Shown: positions 43,244 through 52,136, counted from the stretch's first letter. The stretch: 64,000 bases of DNA from JACNJF01 sp050288105 (GCA_050288105.1 JBNKDE010000004.1:124001-188000); one strand, 5' to 3'. The notes: generated by a model not told the origin, from the letters alone. Made by a program: numbers and translations.

Positions 43244-43576
43244 CTTGGATACCCTCCCATTAATGCCTACTGGTGCACATTTAATGCCAGCATTCGCCTG
43301 GATAGGCAAGATTCTGCTCGAATTCGAACACGGCTTACGTAGCCGCCATATCAGGCCTGAAACTGGCGCCAGACCAGATTACAGGAACTGGGCGCTCGCT
43401 CCTGCCTGCCAAACAAGGACCAACACAGCCAAGAAATCCTGAAACAGATGTAAATTTAAGAACAACACCATGCACAACTGGCGAAAGCCGCTGCTACCGC
43501 AGAGATACCCGATGTGGTGAAAAACATAATGGCTACGGTTAATAAGACAATGACCCGAACCGCTTGCCCGCGTTAA
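43244..43576. other. Intergenic stretch between the small-RNA promoter and osmC
   Basis: About 330 bp without a convincing gene. On the minus strand a 23-codon frame (43456-43527) encodes a hydrophobic, Cys-containing peptide (MFFTTSGISAVAAAFASCAW...), read-through possible from osmC; the hydrophobic reading continues upstream without a normal start codon. A plus-strand frame (43245-43442) overlaps the sRNA promoter end and has no family features. No terminator is evident after osmC. Confidence 0.3.
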
Positions 43577-44005
43577 CTATCCACTCTCACCGGTCTGACG
43601 AATTTCAAAATCATGTGTAATCTCTGCTGTTTTTGCCAGCATCACCGAGGCTGAGCAATACTTCTCAGCAGAGAGGTTGATTGCTTTTTCCACTTTATCC
43701 GGGTTCAGCTGATTTCCCGTAACGATAAAATGCATATGTATTTTGGTAAAAACCTTGGGTTCCTGCTCCGCACGCTCGTATTCCAGTTCAACCTCGCAAT
43801 GCTCTACCTGTTGACGAGACTTTTTCAGGATCAGGATAACATCAAACGAGCTACATCCACCGAGACCAAGGATAAGCATCTCCATTGGACGTATACCCAG
43901 GTTGCGTCCACCAAATTCGGGAGGGCCATCCATAACCACCGCATGACCGCTGGCTGATTCGCCGACAAATGTCATGTTATCCAGCCACTTTACTTTTGAT
44001 TTCAT
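43577..44005 (-). CDS. OsmC-family protein (YhfA-like)
   Basis: 142 residues. GIRPMEMLILGLGGCSSFDVILILKKSRQQVEHCEVELEYERAE holds the first conserved cysteine and NLSAEKYCSASVMLAKTAEI the second; together they form the peroxide-reducing pair of OsmC/Ohr proteins. The sequence fits the YhfA branch, whose gene is divergent from crp in E. coli, as here. Confidence 0.9.
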   Translation of the reverse strand: MKSKVKWLDNMTFVGESASGHAVVMDGPPEFGGRNLGIRPMEMLILGLGGCSSFDVILILKKSRQQVEHCEVELEYERAEQEPKVFTKIHMHFIVTGNQLNPDKVEKAINLSAEKYCSASVMLAKTAEITHDFEIRQTGESG

Positions 44006-44087
44006 TGATCTCGCCTATTCTAATCTTGTTAAACTGTTGAATTATGGTATGTTATCGCGAATTCCAAAATTATAAAAAGGAACCGTT

Positions 44088-44735
44088 GTGAGCTTAGAGC
44101 CAATACAGAAAATTCCACCGGCAGAAAATCCTGCACTGGATAGTTTCCTGAAACACTGTCACCGGAAAACACTACCTGCTCGACAAACCATCATCCATGC
44201 TCGCGACGACTCGCACACATTGTATTACATCATCGATGGATCGGTGAGTGTGGTCATAGAAGATGAGGATTGCAACGAAATCGTACTGGCCTATCTTAAT
44301 CCAGGTGATTTCTTCGGCGAAATGGGCCTTTTTGAACAAAACATGAAACGCAGTGCCTGGGTCATCACCAGGACGCAATGCGAAATCGCCGAGATCCATT
44401 ATAACCAGTTCATGCAGCTAGCCAGAGACAACCCCGAGATTCTATTCCAGCTATCTGCCCAACTGGCTGCTCGACTACGCAACACCAGTCGCAAGGTTAG
44501 CAACCTGGCATTTATGGATGTCACCGGTCGCGTAGCCAGAACACTTCTGGACCTCGCCAAGCAACCTGATGCGATGACTCATCCCGATGGCATGCAGATC
44601 AAGGTAACGCGCCAGGAAATCGCCAAAATTGTCGGTTGCTCAAGAGAAATGGCTGGACGAGTAATCAAAACACTGGAAGAAGACAACCTGATTTCAGCGC
44701 ACGGCAAAACAATAGTCGTTTTTGGAACACGCTAG
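44088..44735 (+). CDS. crp: cAMP receptor protein family regulator (CRP/Vfr)
   Basis: 215 residues. N-terminal cyclic-nucleotide domain with the phosphate-binding cassette GDFFGEMGLFEQNMKRSAWV (Glu, Arg, Ser contacts as in CRP), C-helix, and a helix-turn-helix TRQEIAKIVGCSREMAGRVIKTLEE whose Arg-Glu...Arg recognition pattern equals that of E. coli CRP, so the same TGTGA sites are expected. Start is GTG 44088 with AAGGA seven bases upstream. Context (trpGDC on one side, osmC on the other) equals Pseudomonas vfr. Confidence 0.95.
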   Translation: MSLEPIQKIPPAENPALDSFLKHCHRKTLPARQTIIHARDDSHTLYYIIDGSVSVVIEDEDCNEIVLAYLNPGDFFGEMGLFEQNMKRSAWVITRTQCEIAEIHYNQFMQLARDNPEILFQLSAQLAARLRNTSRKVSNLAFMDVTGRVARTLLDLAKQPDAMTHPDGMQIKVTRQEIAKIVGCSREMAGRVIKTLEEDNLISAHGKTIVVFGTR

Positions 44736-44752
44736 CACCTGAGGTTCAGATC

Positions 44753-45556
44753 TTAAGCAGCGAATATCCTGGCAAGTTCGCTACCGGGATCCGGCGCGCG
44801 CATAAATGCCTCGCCTACCAGAAAAGCATTCACCTGATGGCTTTGCATCAACGCGACATCCTGCTTGCTATGTATACCACTCTCAGTCACTACAAAGCAG
44901 CCTTCGGGTACCATAGCCAGCATATCGATGGTCGTTTGCAGAGTGGTTTCAAAGGTGCGCAGATTGCGATTATTGATACCAACCATAGGAAGATCGAGCT
45001 GTAAAGCCCGTTCCATTTCTACCTCATCATGCACCTCTACCAACACATCCAGCGAAAGCTCACGCGCATATTGATACAGATCGATTAGCTGAGCCTGCTC
45101 CAGCGCAGCCACAATTAATAAAATACAGTCCGCCTGCAGCATTCGGGCTTCGGCAACCTGGTAGCGATCAATGATAAAGTCTTTTCTTATCACCGGTAAC
45201 GAACAGGCTGCTCGTGCCTGCTGCAGGTATTCATCACTGCCCTGAAAAAAATCCACATCGGTTAATACAGAAAGACAGGCAGCACCACCCTGCTGATAAG
45301 AGCGCGCAATCTCAGGCGGATTAAAATCAGGGCGGATTATACCTTTGCTGGGCGAAGCCTTTTTGATTTCTGCAATCACTGCGGGCTGCTGCCTGGCTAT
45401 TTTATTTCTGAGCGCATCAACAAAACCGCGCACAGCATCAGCCTGGCCTATTCGCTGCTGCAATTCATTGAACGAGACAACAGACTGTCGCTGGGTAATT
45501 TCTTCGCGCTTTCGAGCAAGAATCTTATTCAGAATGTCAGACACCGGCTCACTCAC
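44753..45556 (-). CDS. trpC: Indole-3-glycerol phosphate synthase
   Basis: 267 residues, monofunctional (no TrpF fusion, unlike E. coli). ILARKREEI, VIAEIKKASPSKGIIR, LSVLTDVDFFQGS, VIRKDFIID, EVHDEVEMERAL, GINNRNLRTFET and TESGI are present. Start overlaps the trpD stop (ATGA); ends 17 bp from the convergent crp gene. Confidence 0.98.
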   Translation of the reverse strand: MSEPVSDILNKILARKREEITQRQSVVSFNELQQRIGQADAVRGFVDALRNKIARQQPAVIAEIKKASPSKGIIRPDFNPPEIARSYQQGGAACLSVLTDVDFFQGSDEYLQQARAACSLPVIRKDFIIDRYQVAEARMLQADCILLIVAALEQAQLIDLYQYARELSLDVLVEVHDEVEMERALQLDLPMVGINNRNLRTFETTLQTTIDMLAMVPEGCFVVTESGIHSKQDVALMQSHQVNAFLVGEAFMRAPDPGSELARIFAA

Positions 45557-46569
45557 AATTTTCCAGTTTGCTGAACAAGCTTCTGTAGCACTGCGCTTGC
45601 TGTGCCAGCATCTATCACCCTGGCAGCCATTTCCACACCCTGCTGGTGTGTCTCAGTCAGTCCAGATACGTAAATAGCTGCACCTGCATTCAGGCAGACG
45701 ATATCTCTTGCGGGTCCTGGCTGTTTGTCAAACACTGAATGGATGGTAGCCAGGCTCTGCTCCACACTATCCACCCTGATCGATTCAATATCAGCCAGCT
45801 GCATACCAAAATCCTCAGGAGAAATGGTATAGGTAGTCACTGCGCCATTCTTTAATTCAGCAACCTGAGTAGGGCTGGAGATACTAATTTCATCCATACC
45901 ATCATCAGAGTGCACCACCATTACATGCCGACTACCCAGTTGTTTGAGTACCTGGGCCATCGTTTCCACCAGCTCAACATCAAACACACCAATAACCTGA
46001 TTAGGCGCTGACGCCGGATTAGTCAGCGGACCCAGCACATTGAAGATGGTACGTACAGCCATCTCCTTACGTGGCCCAACAGCGTGACGCATGGCGCTAT
46101 GGTGTTTTTGTGCAAACAGAAATCCAACACCCACCTCATCAACACATCTTCCTACCGCTTCCGCATCGATATCCAGATTCACGCCCGCCGCCTCCAGCAC
46201 ATCCGCACTACCCGATTTACTGGAAACCGAGCGGTTACCATGTTTGGCAACATGTGCGCCAGCAGCCGCAGCGACTATCGCACTGGCGGTTGAGATATTG
46301 AAACTACCGGAAGAATCACCACCCGTACCGCAGGTATCCACCAGGTAATCTGAATGAGTTACCACCTGGGTTGCAAGACTACGCATCACACTTGCTGCAG
46401 CGGTAATCTCATCGACTGTCTCGCCCTTCATGCGCAAACCAATCAGAAACCCGCCTATTTGTGAAGGCGTTGCCTCTCCCGTCATGATCTGCTGCATGAC
46501 ACTGGTCATTTCTTCACGTGACAGATCCTGTCGCGCAATGACTGCTTTAATCGCCTGCTGTATATCCAA
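45553..46569 (-). CDS. trpD: Anthranilate phosphoribosyltransferase
   Basis: 338 residues. DTCGTGGDSSGSFNISTASA is the PRPP-binding signature; KHGNRSVSSKSGSADVLEAAG, FLFAQKHHSAMRHAVGPRKEM and RTIFNVLGPLTNPA follow. Standalone, not fused to trpG. Twelve bases after trpG. Confidence 0.98.
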   Translation of the reverse strand: MDIQQAIKAVIARQDLSREEMTSVMQQIMTGEATPSQIGGFLIGLRMKGETVDEITAAASVMRSLATQVVTHSDYLVDTCGTGGDSSGSFNISTASAIVAAAAGAHVAKHGNRSVSSKSGSADVLEAAGVNLDIDAEAVGRCVDEVGVGFLFAQKHHSAMRHAVGPRKEMAVRTIFNVLGPLTNPASAPNQVIGVFDVELVETMAQVLKQLGSRHVMVVHSDDGMDEISISSPTQVAELKNGAVTTYTISPEDFGMQLADIESIRVDSVEQSLATIHSVFDKQPGPARDIVCLNAGAAIYVSGLTETHQQGVEMAARVIDAGTASAVLQKLVQQTGKL

Positions 46570-46581
46570 TGCACTAGCCCT

Positions 46582-47166
46582 CTAGTTTGTATTCAGAAAA
46601 TTCTGCAGTAAATCATAACCGTGCTGAGTCAGGATAGATTCAGGGTGGAACTGAACCCCTTCAACAGCCAGAGATTTATGTTTAACCCCCATGATCTCAT
46701 CGAATTCGCCATTTTCAAATTCAGTCCAGGCCGTCACTTCAAGACAGTCTGGTAAGGTCGATTTTTCAATCACCAGAGAATGGTAACGCGTGGCTTCAAA
46801 GGGATTATTCAGCCCCCTGAACACGCCTGTACCATTGTGCCTCATCATCGAGGTTTTACCGTGCATGATTTTTCTGGCATGCACTATGTTACCGCCAAAT
46901 ACCTGTCCAATACTCTGATGCCCAAGACAAACACCAAGCAAGGGCTTGACCCCGGCCATGGCCTCAATCACCTGCATGGAGATACCGGCCTCGTTAGGTG
47001 TACAGGGTCCGGGTGAAATCATGATGTGACTGGCATCGTTTTGCTTCACAAAATCAACATCCACCTCATCGTTGCGTACTACTTCGACATCAACCTTCAG
47101 CTCACCCAGATATTGCACCAGGTTATAGGTAAACGAGTCATAATTATCAATCATCAGTACTTTCAT
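46582..47166 (-). CDS. trpG: Anthranilate synthase glutamine amidotransferase component
   Basis: 194 residues, class I GATase: IDNYDSFTYNLVQYLGEL, catalytic Cys in LGVCLGHQSIGQVFGG, and the His-Glu of QFHPESILT. It could also serve folate synthesis as PabA, as such subunits sometimes do. Three bases after trpE. Confidence 0.96.
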   Translation of the reverse strand: MKVLMIDNYDSFTYNLVQYLGELKVDVEVVRNDEVDVDFVKQNDASHIMISPGPCTPNEAGISMQVIEAMAGVKPLLGVCLGHQSIGQVFGGNIVHARKIMHGKTSMMRHNGTGVFRGLNNPFEATRYHSLVIEKSTLPDCLEVTAWTEFENGEFDEIMGVKHKSLAVEGVQFHPESILTQHGYDLLQNFLNTN

Positions 47167-47169
47167 GAC

Positions 47170-48678
47170 TCAGCCCTCGGCTCTGGAGGATGCACAGGGG
47201 TCCACTGGCGATAATCCGGACTCTGCCAGCGATACCGCACGAAAGATGGCTCGTCCCTTATTCATTGTTTCGGCCCATTCGTTTTCGGGTACCGAATCAT
47301 AAACAATGCCGGCTCCGGCCTGTATATACAGCTTCTTATCCTTGATCACAGCGGTTCGAATAGCGATTGCGGTATCCATATTACCGCTCCAGGACAGATA
47401 ACCTACCGCACCCGAATAAATACCCCGTTTGACCGGCTCCAATTCATCGATAATTTCCATCGCCCGGATCTTGGGCGCACCGGAAACCGTACCCGCAGGA
47501 AAGGTTGCACGAAGCACATCCATCGCACTTAAACCGGATTTTAACCTGCCAGTCACATTGGAAACGATATGCATCACATGCGAGTAACGCTCGATAATCA
47601 TCTTGTCGGTTAGCTCAACGCTTCCAATTTCACTGACCCGGCCCGCATCATTTCGTCCCAGATCGATCAGCATTAAATGTTCAGCAAGCTCCTTGGGATC
47701 ATTTAGCAACTCCTGTTCCAGCGCTTTATCCTCGGCTTCGGTTTGCCCGCGATGACGGGTACCCGCGATAGGTCTGACCGTCACCTCTCCCTGCTCCAGC
47801 CGCACCAGTATCTCTGGTGATGAGCCCACGACGTAGTGATCACCCAGATTCATGTAATACATATAGGGTGAAGGATTTAACCCACGTAATGCTCGGTAAA
47901 GGTTAAGCGGCTCAGAGTTGAAAGGTATCGACAGGCGTTGCGACAGGACAATCTGCATAGCGTCGCCATCAACGATATACTGACGCGCCTTCTCAACCGC
48001 CTGCATGTAGCCTTCGCGGGTGAATTCCGATTCAAAATCCTGCTCACTCACCTCAATCTCTTCCGATTTTGGTGGAGCGGTGGCTTCGCCATGCTGAATC
48101 CTGTCTACCAGTTCATCTAGCCGCGCCATCCCCTGCTGATAACCCCCTTCCTCATTCGGATCGGCATATACAATGATAAACATGCGCGAGGCCAGGTTAT
48201 CAAACACCACCAACTGATCACTCAACATCAACAGGATATCAGGCGTATGGTGTTTATCAGGATTAGGGTTGCAGGAAAGCTTGGGCTCTATATAGCGAAT
48301 GGTGTCATAGCCGAAATACCCGACCAGTCCACCATTGAATCGTGGCAAGCAATCCAGCTCGGCGACTCGAAATGACTGCAGGTAATTTTCGATGTACCGA
48401 AGGGGATCATCTACCTTTTGCTGGTCAATGATCTGATCGCCCGTTTGCAGGGTAACCTGGTGGTCAAAAACTTTTATATGGGTCTGGCAACCCAGACCGA
48501 TAATGGAATAACGTCCCCATTTCTCACCCCCCTGTACCGATTCAAATAGGTAGCTATAGGGATTATTAGCAAGCTTGAGGTAAACGCTTAATGGCGTATC
48601 GAGATCAGCAAATACCTCTTTGACCAGAGGGACTCGATTACAGGTAGATTTTAATTGTTCAAATTGTTCCGGGCTCAT
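47170..48678 (-). CDS. trpE: Anthranilate synthase component I
   Basis: 502 residues. Chorismate-binding core VGSSPEILVRLEQGEVTVRPIAGTRHRG, LMLIDLGRNDAGRVS and GAPKIRAMEIIDELEPVKRG; the N-terminal LLES-type tryptophan feedback site reads PYSYLFESVQGGEKWGRYS. First structural gene of trpE-G-D-C. A possible leader peptide lies 54 bp upstream. Confidence 0.97.
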   Translation of the reverse strand: MSPEQFEQLKSTCNRVPLVKEVFADLDTPLSVYLKLANNPYSYLFESVQGGEKWGRYSIIGLGCQTHIKVFDHQVTLQTGDQIIDQQKVDDPLRYIENYLQSFRVAELDCLPRFNGGLVGYFGYDTIRYIEPKLSCNPNPDKHHTPDILLMLSDQLVVFDNLASRMFIIVYADPNEEGGYQQGMARLDELVDRIQHGEATAPPKSEEIEVSEQDFESEFTREGYMQAVEKARQYIVDGDAMQIVLSQRLSIPFNSEPLNLYRALRGLNPSPYMYYMNLGDHYVVGSSPEILVRLEQGEVTVRPIAGTRHRGQTEAEDKALEQELLNDPKELAEHLMLIDLGRNDAGRVSEIGSVELTDKMIIERYSHVMHIVSNVTGRLKSGLSAMDVLRATFPAGTVSGAPKIRAMEIIDELEPVKRGIYSGAVGYLSWSGNMDTAIAIRTAVIKDKKLYIQAGAGIVYDSVPENEWAETMNKGRAIFRAVSLAESGLSPVDPCASSRAEG

Positions 48679-48732
48679 AATGATGACTCAGCAAAAAATT
48701 AACGGGCAGTACAAAGGCAAAACGAAAGGCTT

Positions 48733-48786
48733 TCACCATCGCCAGCAGGTATATGCTTTAACGTTAATTATTTGTGGGTCAGTCAT
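48733..48786 (-). CDS. Possible trp leader peptide (17 aa, two Trp)
   Basis: In the 123-bp gap between gph and trpE, a short minus-strand frame encodes MTDPQIINVKAYTCWRW, with two tryptophan codons in the last three positions and TGA next. That is the design of ribosome-stalling trp leaders. However, no strong SD precedes the ATG, and I could not find the clear competing hairpins of a classic attenuator, although a T-rich stretch (TTAATTTTTT) follows before trpE. Tryptophan is rare, so two in 17 codons at this place is suggestive. Confidence 0.45.
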   Translation of the reverse strand: MTDPQIINVKAYTCWRW

Positions 48787-48801
48787 AATGCTTGGAATCG
48801 T

Positions 48802-49470
48802 TCAAAGGTATTGCGGTAATTCTGCGAAAGAATCTAACACAGCATCAGGATCGAAGCTACGAATATCTTCGCCATGATTATAGCCATAACTCATGCAGAT
48901 AATCTGAAAGCCTGCAGCTCGTGCTGCTTTGACATCACTCTGCGAGTCTCCTAGCATGAGTGATTTCTCCGGCTCAATGGACAGACGCTGTGCAGCAGTC
49001 AGCAAAGGTAAAGGATCCGGTTTCTTGCGCGGCGTATCATCACCACAGATGATCACCTCAAAATAGTCCTTAATACCCAGATCAGACAGGATCGGCAAGG
49101 TAAACTCGCCTGCCTTATTGGTCACGCAACCAAGCCGGTAACCCGAATCTTTCAGGTAATCCAGACCAACCTGTACCCCGTCGTATAAATGGCTGCGTCT
49201 GGAAGTATTCTCTGCGTACAGCTCACGAAAAATAGCCACTGCTTTTTCATACAGCGCCGGTTCGGGTTCGGCATCCATGGAATTTGTTAAAGCACGCATC
49301 ACCAGGCGCTCAACACCATTACCGACCCACAGCCTGACCGAAGCTTCTCCGCGCTCGGGCATACCCAGGGCTTTCATCATTTCATCGACGCAATACGACA
49401 GGTCAGGCACGCTATCGACTAGCGTGCCATCAACATCGATGAGAATCATTTCAGGCTTGTTTAAGGCCAT
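48802..49470 (-). CDS. gph: Phosphoglycolate phosphatase (HAD family)
   Basis: 222 residues. HAD motifs: LIDVDGTLVDSVPDL (nucleophile Asp), a cap domain, VTNKAG (motif II), KKPDPLPLL (Lys) and MLGDSQSDVKAARAAG (motif IV). Dephosphorylates 2-phosphoglycolate. Five bases after rpe, the conserved rpe-gph-trpE order. Confidence 0.94.
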   Translation of the reverse strand: MALNKPEMILIDVDGTLVDSVPDLSYCVDEMMKALGMPERGEASVRLWVGNGVERLVMRALTNSMDAEPEPALYEKAVAIFRELYAENTSRRSHLYDGVQVGLDYLKDSGYRLGCVTNKAGEFTLPILSDLGIKDYFEVIICGDDTPRKKPDPLPLLTAAQRLSIEPEKSLMLGDSQSDVKAARAAGFQIICMSYGYNHGEDIRSFDPDAVLDSFAELPQYL

Positions 49471-49475
49471 ACTCG

Positions 49476-50162
49476 TTATGCCCTGGCTAATTCTGCACGC
49501 ATTTCGGCAACGATGGTATTGTATCGGTTCGCATCAGTATCACTCGCCTTACCGAAGATACCAGAGCCGGCCACAAACATATCCGCACCTGCAGCAGCAA
49601 TCTCTGCAATGTTGTCGGCTTTAACACCACCATCTATCTCTAAACGAATATCGAAGCCCGAGTCATCAATCAATTTTCTAGCCTGACGTAATTTATCCAG
49701 CGTCGCAGGAATAAAACTCTGGCCTCCAAATCCCGGGTTCACAGACATCAGCAGCACCACGTCGACCTTATCCATGACATAGTCCAGGTAACTTAAAGGC
49801 GTCGCCGGATTAAATACCAGACCCGATTTACAGCCACTTTCGCGGATCAGCGACAGGCTGCGATCAATATGCTCGGAAGCTTCAGGATGAAAAGTAATGT
49901 ACGTTGCACCGGCTTTGGCAAAGTCCGGGATGATACGATCAACCGGCTTAACCATCAGGTGCACATCAATAGGAGCAGTCACACCATGATTTCTCAGGGC
50001 TTCACAAACCAGCGGCCCTATGGTCAGGTTTGGGACGTAATGGTTATCCATTACATCAAAATGAACTACATCAGCACCGGAAGCGAGCACATTATCCACT
50101 TCTTCTCCCAGTTTCGCGAAATCTGCCGACAGAATCGACGGCGCAATCAAATAATCAGTCAT
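49476..50162 (-). CDS. rpe: Ribulose-phosphate 3-epimerase
   Basis: 228 residues from ATG 50162, preceded by GGGGA; a TTG four codons earlier is less likely. APSILSADFAKLGEE, HFDVMDNHYVPNLTIGP (metal His/Asp), IDVHLMVKP, MSVNPGFGGQSF and EIDGGVKADN are the family motifs. First gene of a unit reading into gph and trpE. Confidence 0.97.
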   Translation of the reverse strand: MTDYLIAPSILSADFAKLGEEVDNVLASGADVVHFDVMDNHYVPNLTIGPLVCEALRNHGVTAPIDVHLMVKPVDRIIPDFAKAGATYITFHPEASEHIDRSLSLIRESGCKSGLVFNPATPLSYLDYVMDKVDVVLLMSVNPGFGGQSFIPATLDKLRQARKLIDDSGFDIRLEIDGGVKADNIAEIAAAGADMFVAGSGIFGKASDTDANRYNTIVAEMRAELARA

Positions 50163-50299
50163 AACATTCCCCAAAGCTCAAAAAATTTTGATCAGCGAAT
50201 GTACACGAATCCCGAGCAAATTTCAGCCAGAATATAAATAAGAACTTAACTACTACTCAAAAATCCATAGAATAGAATTTTTTTGCGGGCACATTAGCG

Positions 50300-50758
50300 A
50301 TGGGTATTAATCTGAGTTTACATGTTATTTCAGTCACCATATGGGTCGGAGGAATGTTTTTCGCCTATATGTTTTTACGCCCGGTAGCCGCCAGCGAACT
50401 TGAACCGCCGGTTCGATTAAATTTATGGCGCAAAGTGTTTAATCGTTTTTTCCCCTGGGTCTGGATAATTATTTTTATTATCCCTATAACAGGAATCTAT
50501 CTAACAACCCCGTATGGTGGCTTCGCACATACACCACCTTTCATTCATATCATGACAACATTAGGGGTCATTATGATTATGATTTTCCTACATGTTTACT
50601 TTGCCCCGTTTAATCGATTAAAGAAAAATCTAGATACGAATGATATCCCTGCTGCAGCCAAACAATTAAACATGATTAGAAAACTGGTTGGACTCAACAC
50701 GCTGATAGGAGTCATCACAATCCTGATCGCCACTGCTGGCAGGTATTATCCGGTTTAA
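50300..50758 (+). CDS. CopD-family membrane protein
   Basis: 152 residues with four transmembrane helices and no signal peptide: SLHVISVTIWVGGMFFAYMFLRP opens with the His typical of CopD (copper resistance D) domains, and conserved His also occur in HTPPFIHIMTT and IFLHVYFAP. The family transfers copper or binds haem in the membrane; substrate unknown. Convergent with a cytochrome c gene. Confidence 0.8.
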   Translation: MGINLSLHVISVTIWVGGMFFAYMFLRPVAASELEPPVRLNLWRKVFNRFFPWVWIIIFIIPITGIYLTTPYGGFAHTPPFIHIMTTLGVIMIMIFLHVYFAPFNRLKKNLDTNDIPAAAKQLNMIRKLVGLNTLIGVITILIATAGRYYPV

Positions 50759-50774
50759 TGAAAAAAGTTAAGGC

Positions 50775-50807
50775 GCTCTGTGAAACTCATCGAGAGTTTT
50801 GCAGAGC
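50775..50807 (+). other. 14-bp stem-loop in the 3' region of the CopD-like gene
   Basis: GCTCTGTGAAACTC (50775-50788) pairs with GAGTTTTGCAGAGC (50794-50807) with two G-U pairs and a five-base loop. No T-run follows, so it is more an RNA-stabilising stem than a terminator. Confidence 0.5.
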
Positions 50808-50840
50808 ATGAAAGCCCTCGCTTATTTTTAACAGGCGAAA

Positions 50841-50866
50841 AAAAAGCCGGTTAAACCGACTTTTTT
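50841..50866. terminator. Bidirectional intrinsic terminator
   Basis: AAAAAGCCGG (50841-50850) pairs with CCGACTTTTT (50856-50865) with one mismatch; A-run on one side and T-run on the other, so it can serve both the CopD-like gene and the convergent cytochrome gene. Confidence 0.8.
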
Positions 50867-50895
50867 ACTCAGTTACTATTTTAATCTTCCTTCGA

Positions 50896-51201
50896 CTACA
50901 GGCTTCCTATATAGGCTGCCAAATTTTCAATATCTGTATCACTCAGCCCAGCCGCCATCGCATTCATGGTTGGATTTTGGCGTGTGCCACTACGAAAATT
51001 GGTCAAGTTCTCCTTAACAAAAGCCTCATCCCTGCCTTTCAGGGAAGGATAAGTCGGTACTACACTAACGCCACCTGCACCGTGACAACCAATACAACCT
51101 TTCGCTGCGAATGCAGACTTTCCAGCCGCTACATCACCCGCCATAGCCTGACTGGAAACTATCAGTACAGATGTTAAAACTACAGATGAAAACAGTTTCA
51201 T
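50896..51201 (-). CDS. Small periplasmic c-type cytochrome
   Basis: 101 residues from ATG 51201 (a GGGGG site upstream); the longer frame adds an unrelated tail. Signal peptide 1-20 (ending AMA), single haem site CIGCH with GVSVVPTYPSLKGRD after it and the axial Met in NPTMNAMAAGL. Class I cytochrome c of the c5/c553-like group, a general electron carrier. Confidence 0.92.
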   Translation of the reverse strand: MKLFSSVVLTSVLIVSSQAMAGDVAAGKSAFAAKGCIGCHGAGGVSVVPTYPSLKGRDEAFVKENLTNFRSGTRQNPTMNAMAAGLSDTDIENLAAYIGSL

Positions 51202-51347
51202 TAAGTAACCCCCGATATTATAGTAAAGTGGTTTGCATTCCAGAATAATGGCTTGCACAAACCGCAAAGCATTGTTACAAAGCCGCCAGATTTTGTAAAG
51301 TCTAGCAATATTATCTGAATAACAGCTGAACACCGGTACCCAGGCCA

Positions 51348-51941
51348 ATGAAAGATTTCAAACAATATAACCAGCAGATACGGCAGGACATAAATTTGCA
51401 AACCACGCAACGTGGACACATGCTCAACCTGAAAACCACCTGGGGACTGTTTTCACCAAAAGCGATCGATGAAGGTTCCAGCATGTTGCTCAAATACCTT
51501 GAGATAAATGCTAACGATGATTGCCTGGACCTGGGTTGCGGCTACGGCATTCTCGGATTAAATATGGCGCAATGTGCACCGCAGGGACATACCCTGATGG
51601 TTGATAAGGATTTTGTAGCCGTCGAATATGCTGAAAAAAATCGTTTACTGAATCATATCGAAAATGCCCAGTGTCAATTAAGCAATGGCTTCAATCAAAT
51701 TCCACCACAGCAATTTGATCTAATTGTTTCCAACATCCCCGCCAAGGTAGGTAAGGAAATGCTGTATATCTACCTGTTTGACGCACTGCAATACCTGAAG
51801 CCCGGCGGCTCTTTTTATATTGTCACCATTACCGGCTTAAGGCAGTTTTTTAAACGTGGCTTTAGTGAAGTCTTCGGGCATTACGAAAAGATCAAACAGG
51901 GGAAGACCTATACGGTTGCCAGAGGGATCAAACAAAGGTAG
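51348..51941 (+). CDS. Class I SAM-dependent methyltransferase (RsmC/MTS-like)
   Basis: 197 residues. LDLGCGYGILGLNMAQ (SAM site), MVDKDFVAVEYAEKN, and FDLIVSNIPAKVGKEM, where NIPA takes the place of the NPPF motif of RsmC-type N2-guanine methyltransferases. LFSPKAIDEGSSMLLKYL before the SAM site is also RsmC-like. Probably an rRNA or protein methyltransferase; substrate not known. Confidence 0.8.
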   Translation: MKDFKQYNQQIRQDINLQTTQRGHMLNLKTTWGLFSPKAIDEGSSMLLKYLEINANDDCLDLGCGYGILGLNMAQCAPQGHTLMVDKDFVAVEYAEKNRLLNHIENAQCQLSNGFNQIPPQQFDLIVSNIPAKVGKEMLYIYLFDALQYLKPGGSFYIVTITGLRQFFKRGFSEVFGHYEKIKQGKTYTVARGIKQR

Positions 51942-51959
51942 CGTCATCGTGCCCGTGGA

Positions 51960-52107
51960 ATACTGCTCGTTGCCATCCATGGCCTCGGTAACCGCTCCTG
52001 CGTTACTCTACCTCCTGCGTCCGTGCAGTCGTCCCAGCATAAGCACATCCCTGTGCGATACTGCTCGTTGCCATCCATGGCCTCCCAGCATAAGCACATC
52101 CCTGTGC
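51960..52107. repeat. Extragenic tandem repeats (27-bp and 24-bp units, two copies each)
   Basis: Unit A (27 bp, starting ATACTGCTCGTTGCC) is identical at 51960-51986 and 52058-52084. Unit B (24 bp, CCCAGCATAAGCACATCC...) is identical at 52033-52056 and 52084-52107, 51 bp apart. Unit A contains the short palindrome GCCAT-CC-ATGGC. The layout A..B-A-B suggests duplication of a composite element, and GCCATCCATGGC-type extragenic repeats are known from several marine gammaproteobacteria. No coding capacity. Confidence 0.85.
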
Positions 52108-52110
52108 AAA

Positions 52111-52136
52111 AAAAAGGCAGCTAAAAAGCTGCCTTT
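52111..52136 (-). terminator. Intrinsic terminator of the sulfur-globule-like gene
   Basis: AAAGGCAGCT (52113-52122) pairs with AGCTGCCTTT (52127-52136), 4-base loop; eight T follow on the minus strand. 19 bp after the stop codon. Confidence 0.9.

Noticed and set aside
43245..43442. 65-codon frame on the plus strand in the rplM-osmC gap
   Set aside because: No ribosome binding site, no conserved features and it abuts the sRNA promoter; composition is that of non-coding sequence.
48679..48801. Classic trp attenuator with terminator and antiterminator stems
   Set aside because: No convincing competing stems could be paired by eye, although a T-rich stretch exists; only the leader peptide is reported.
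51960..52107. CRISPR-like array
   Set aside because: Only two copies of each of two units, no regular spacers and no cas genes.
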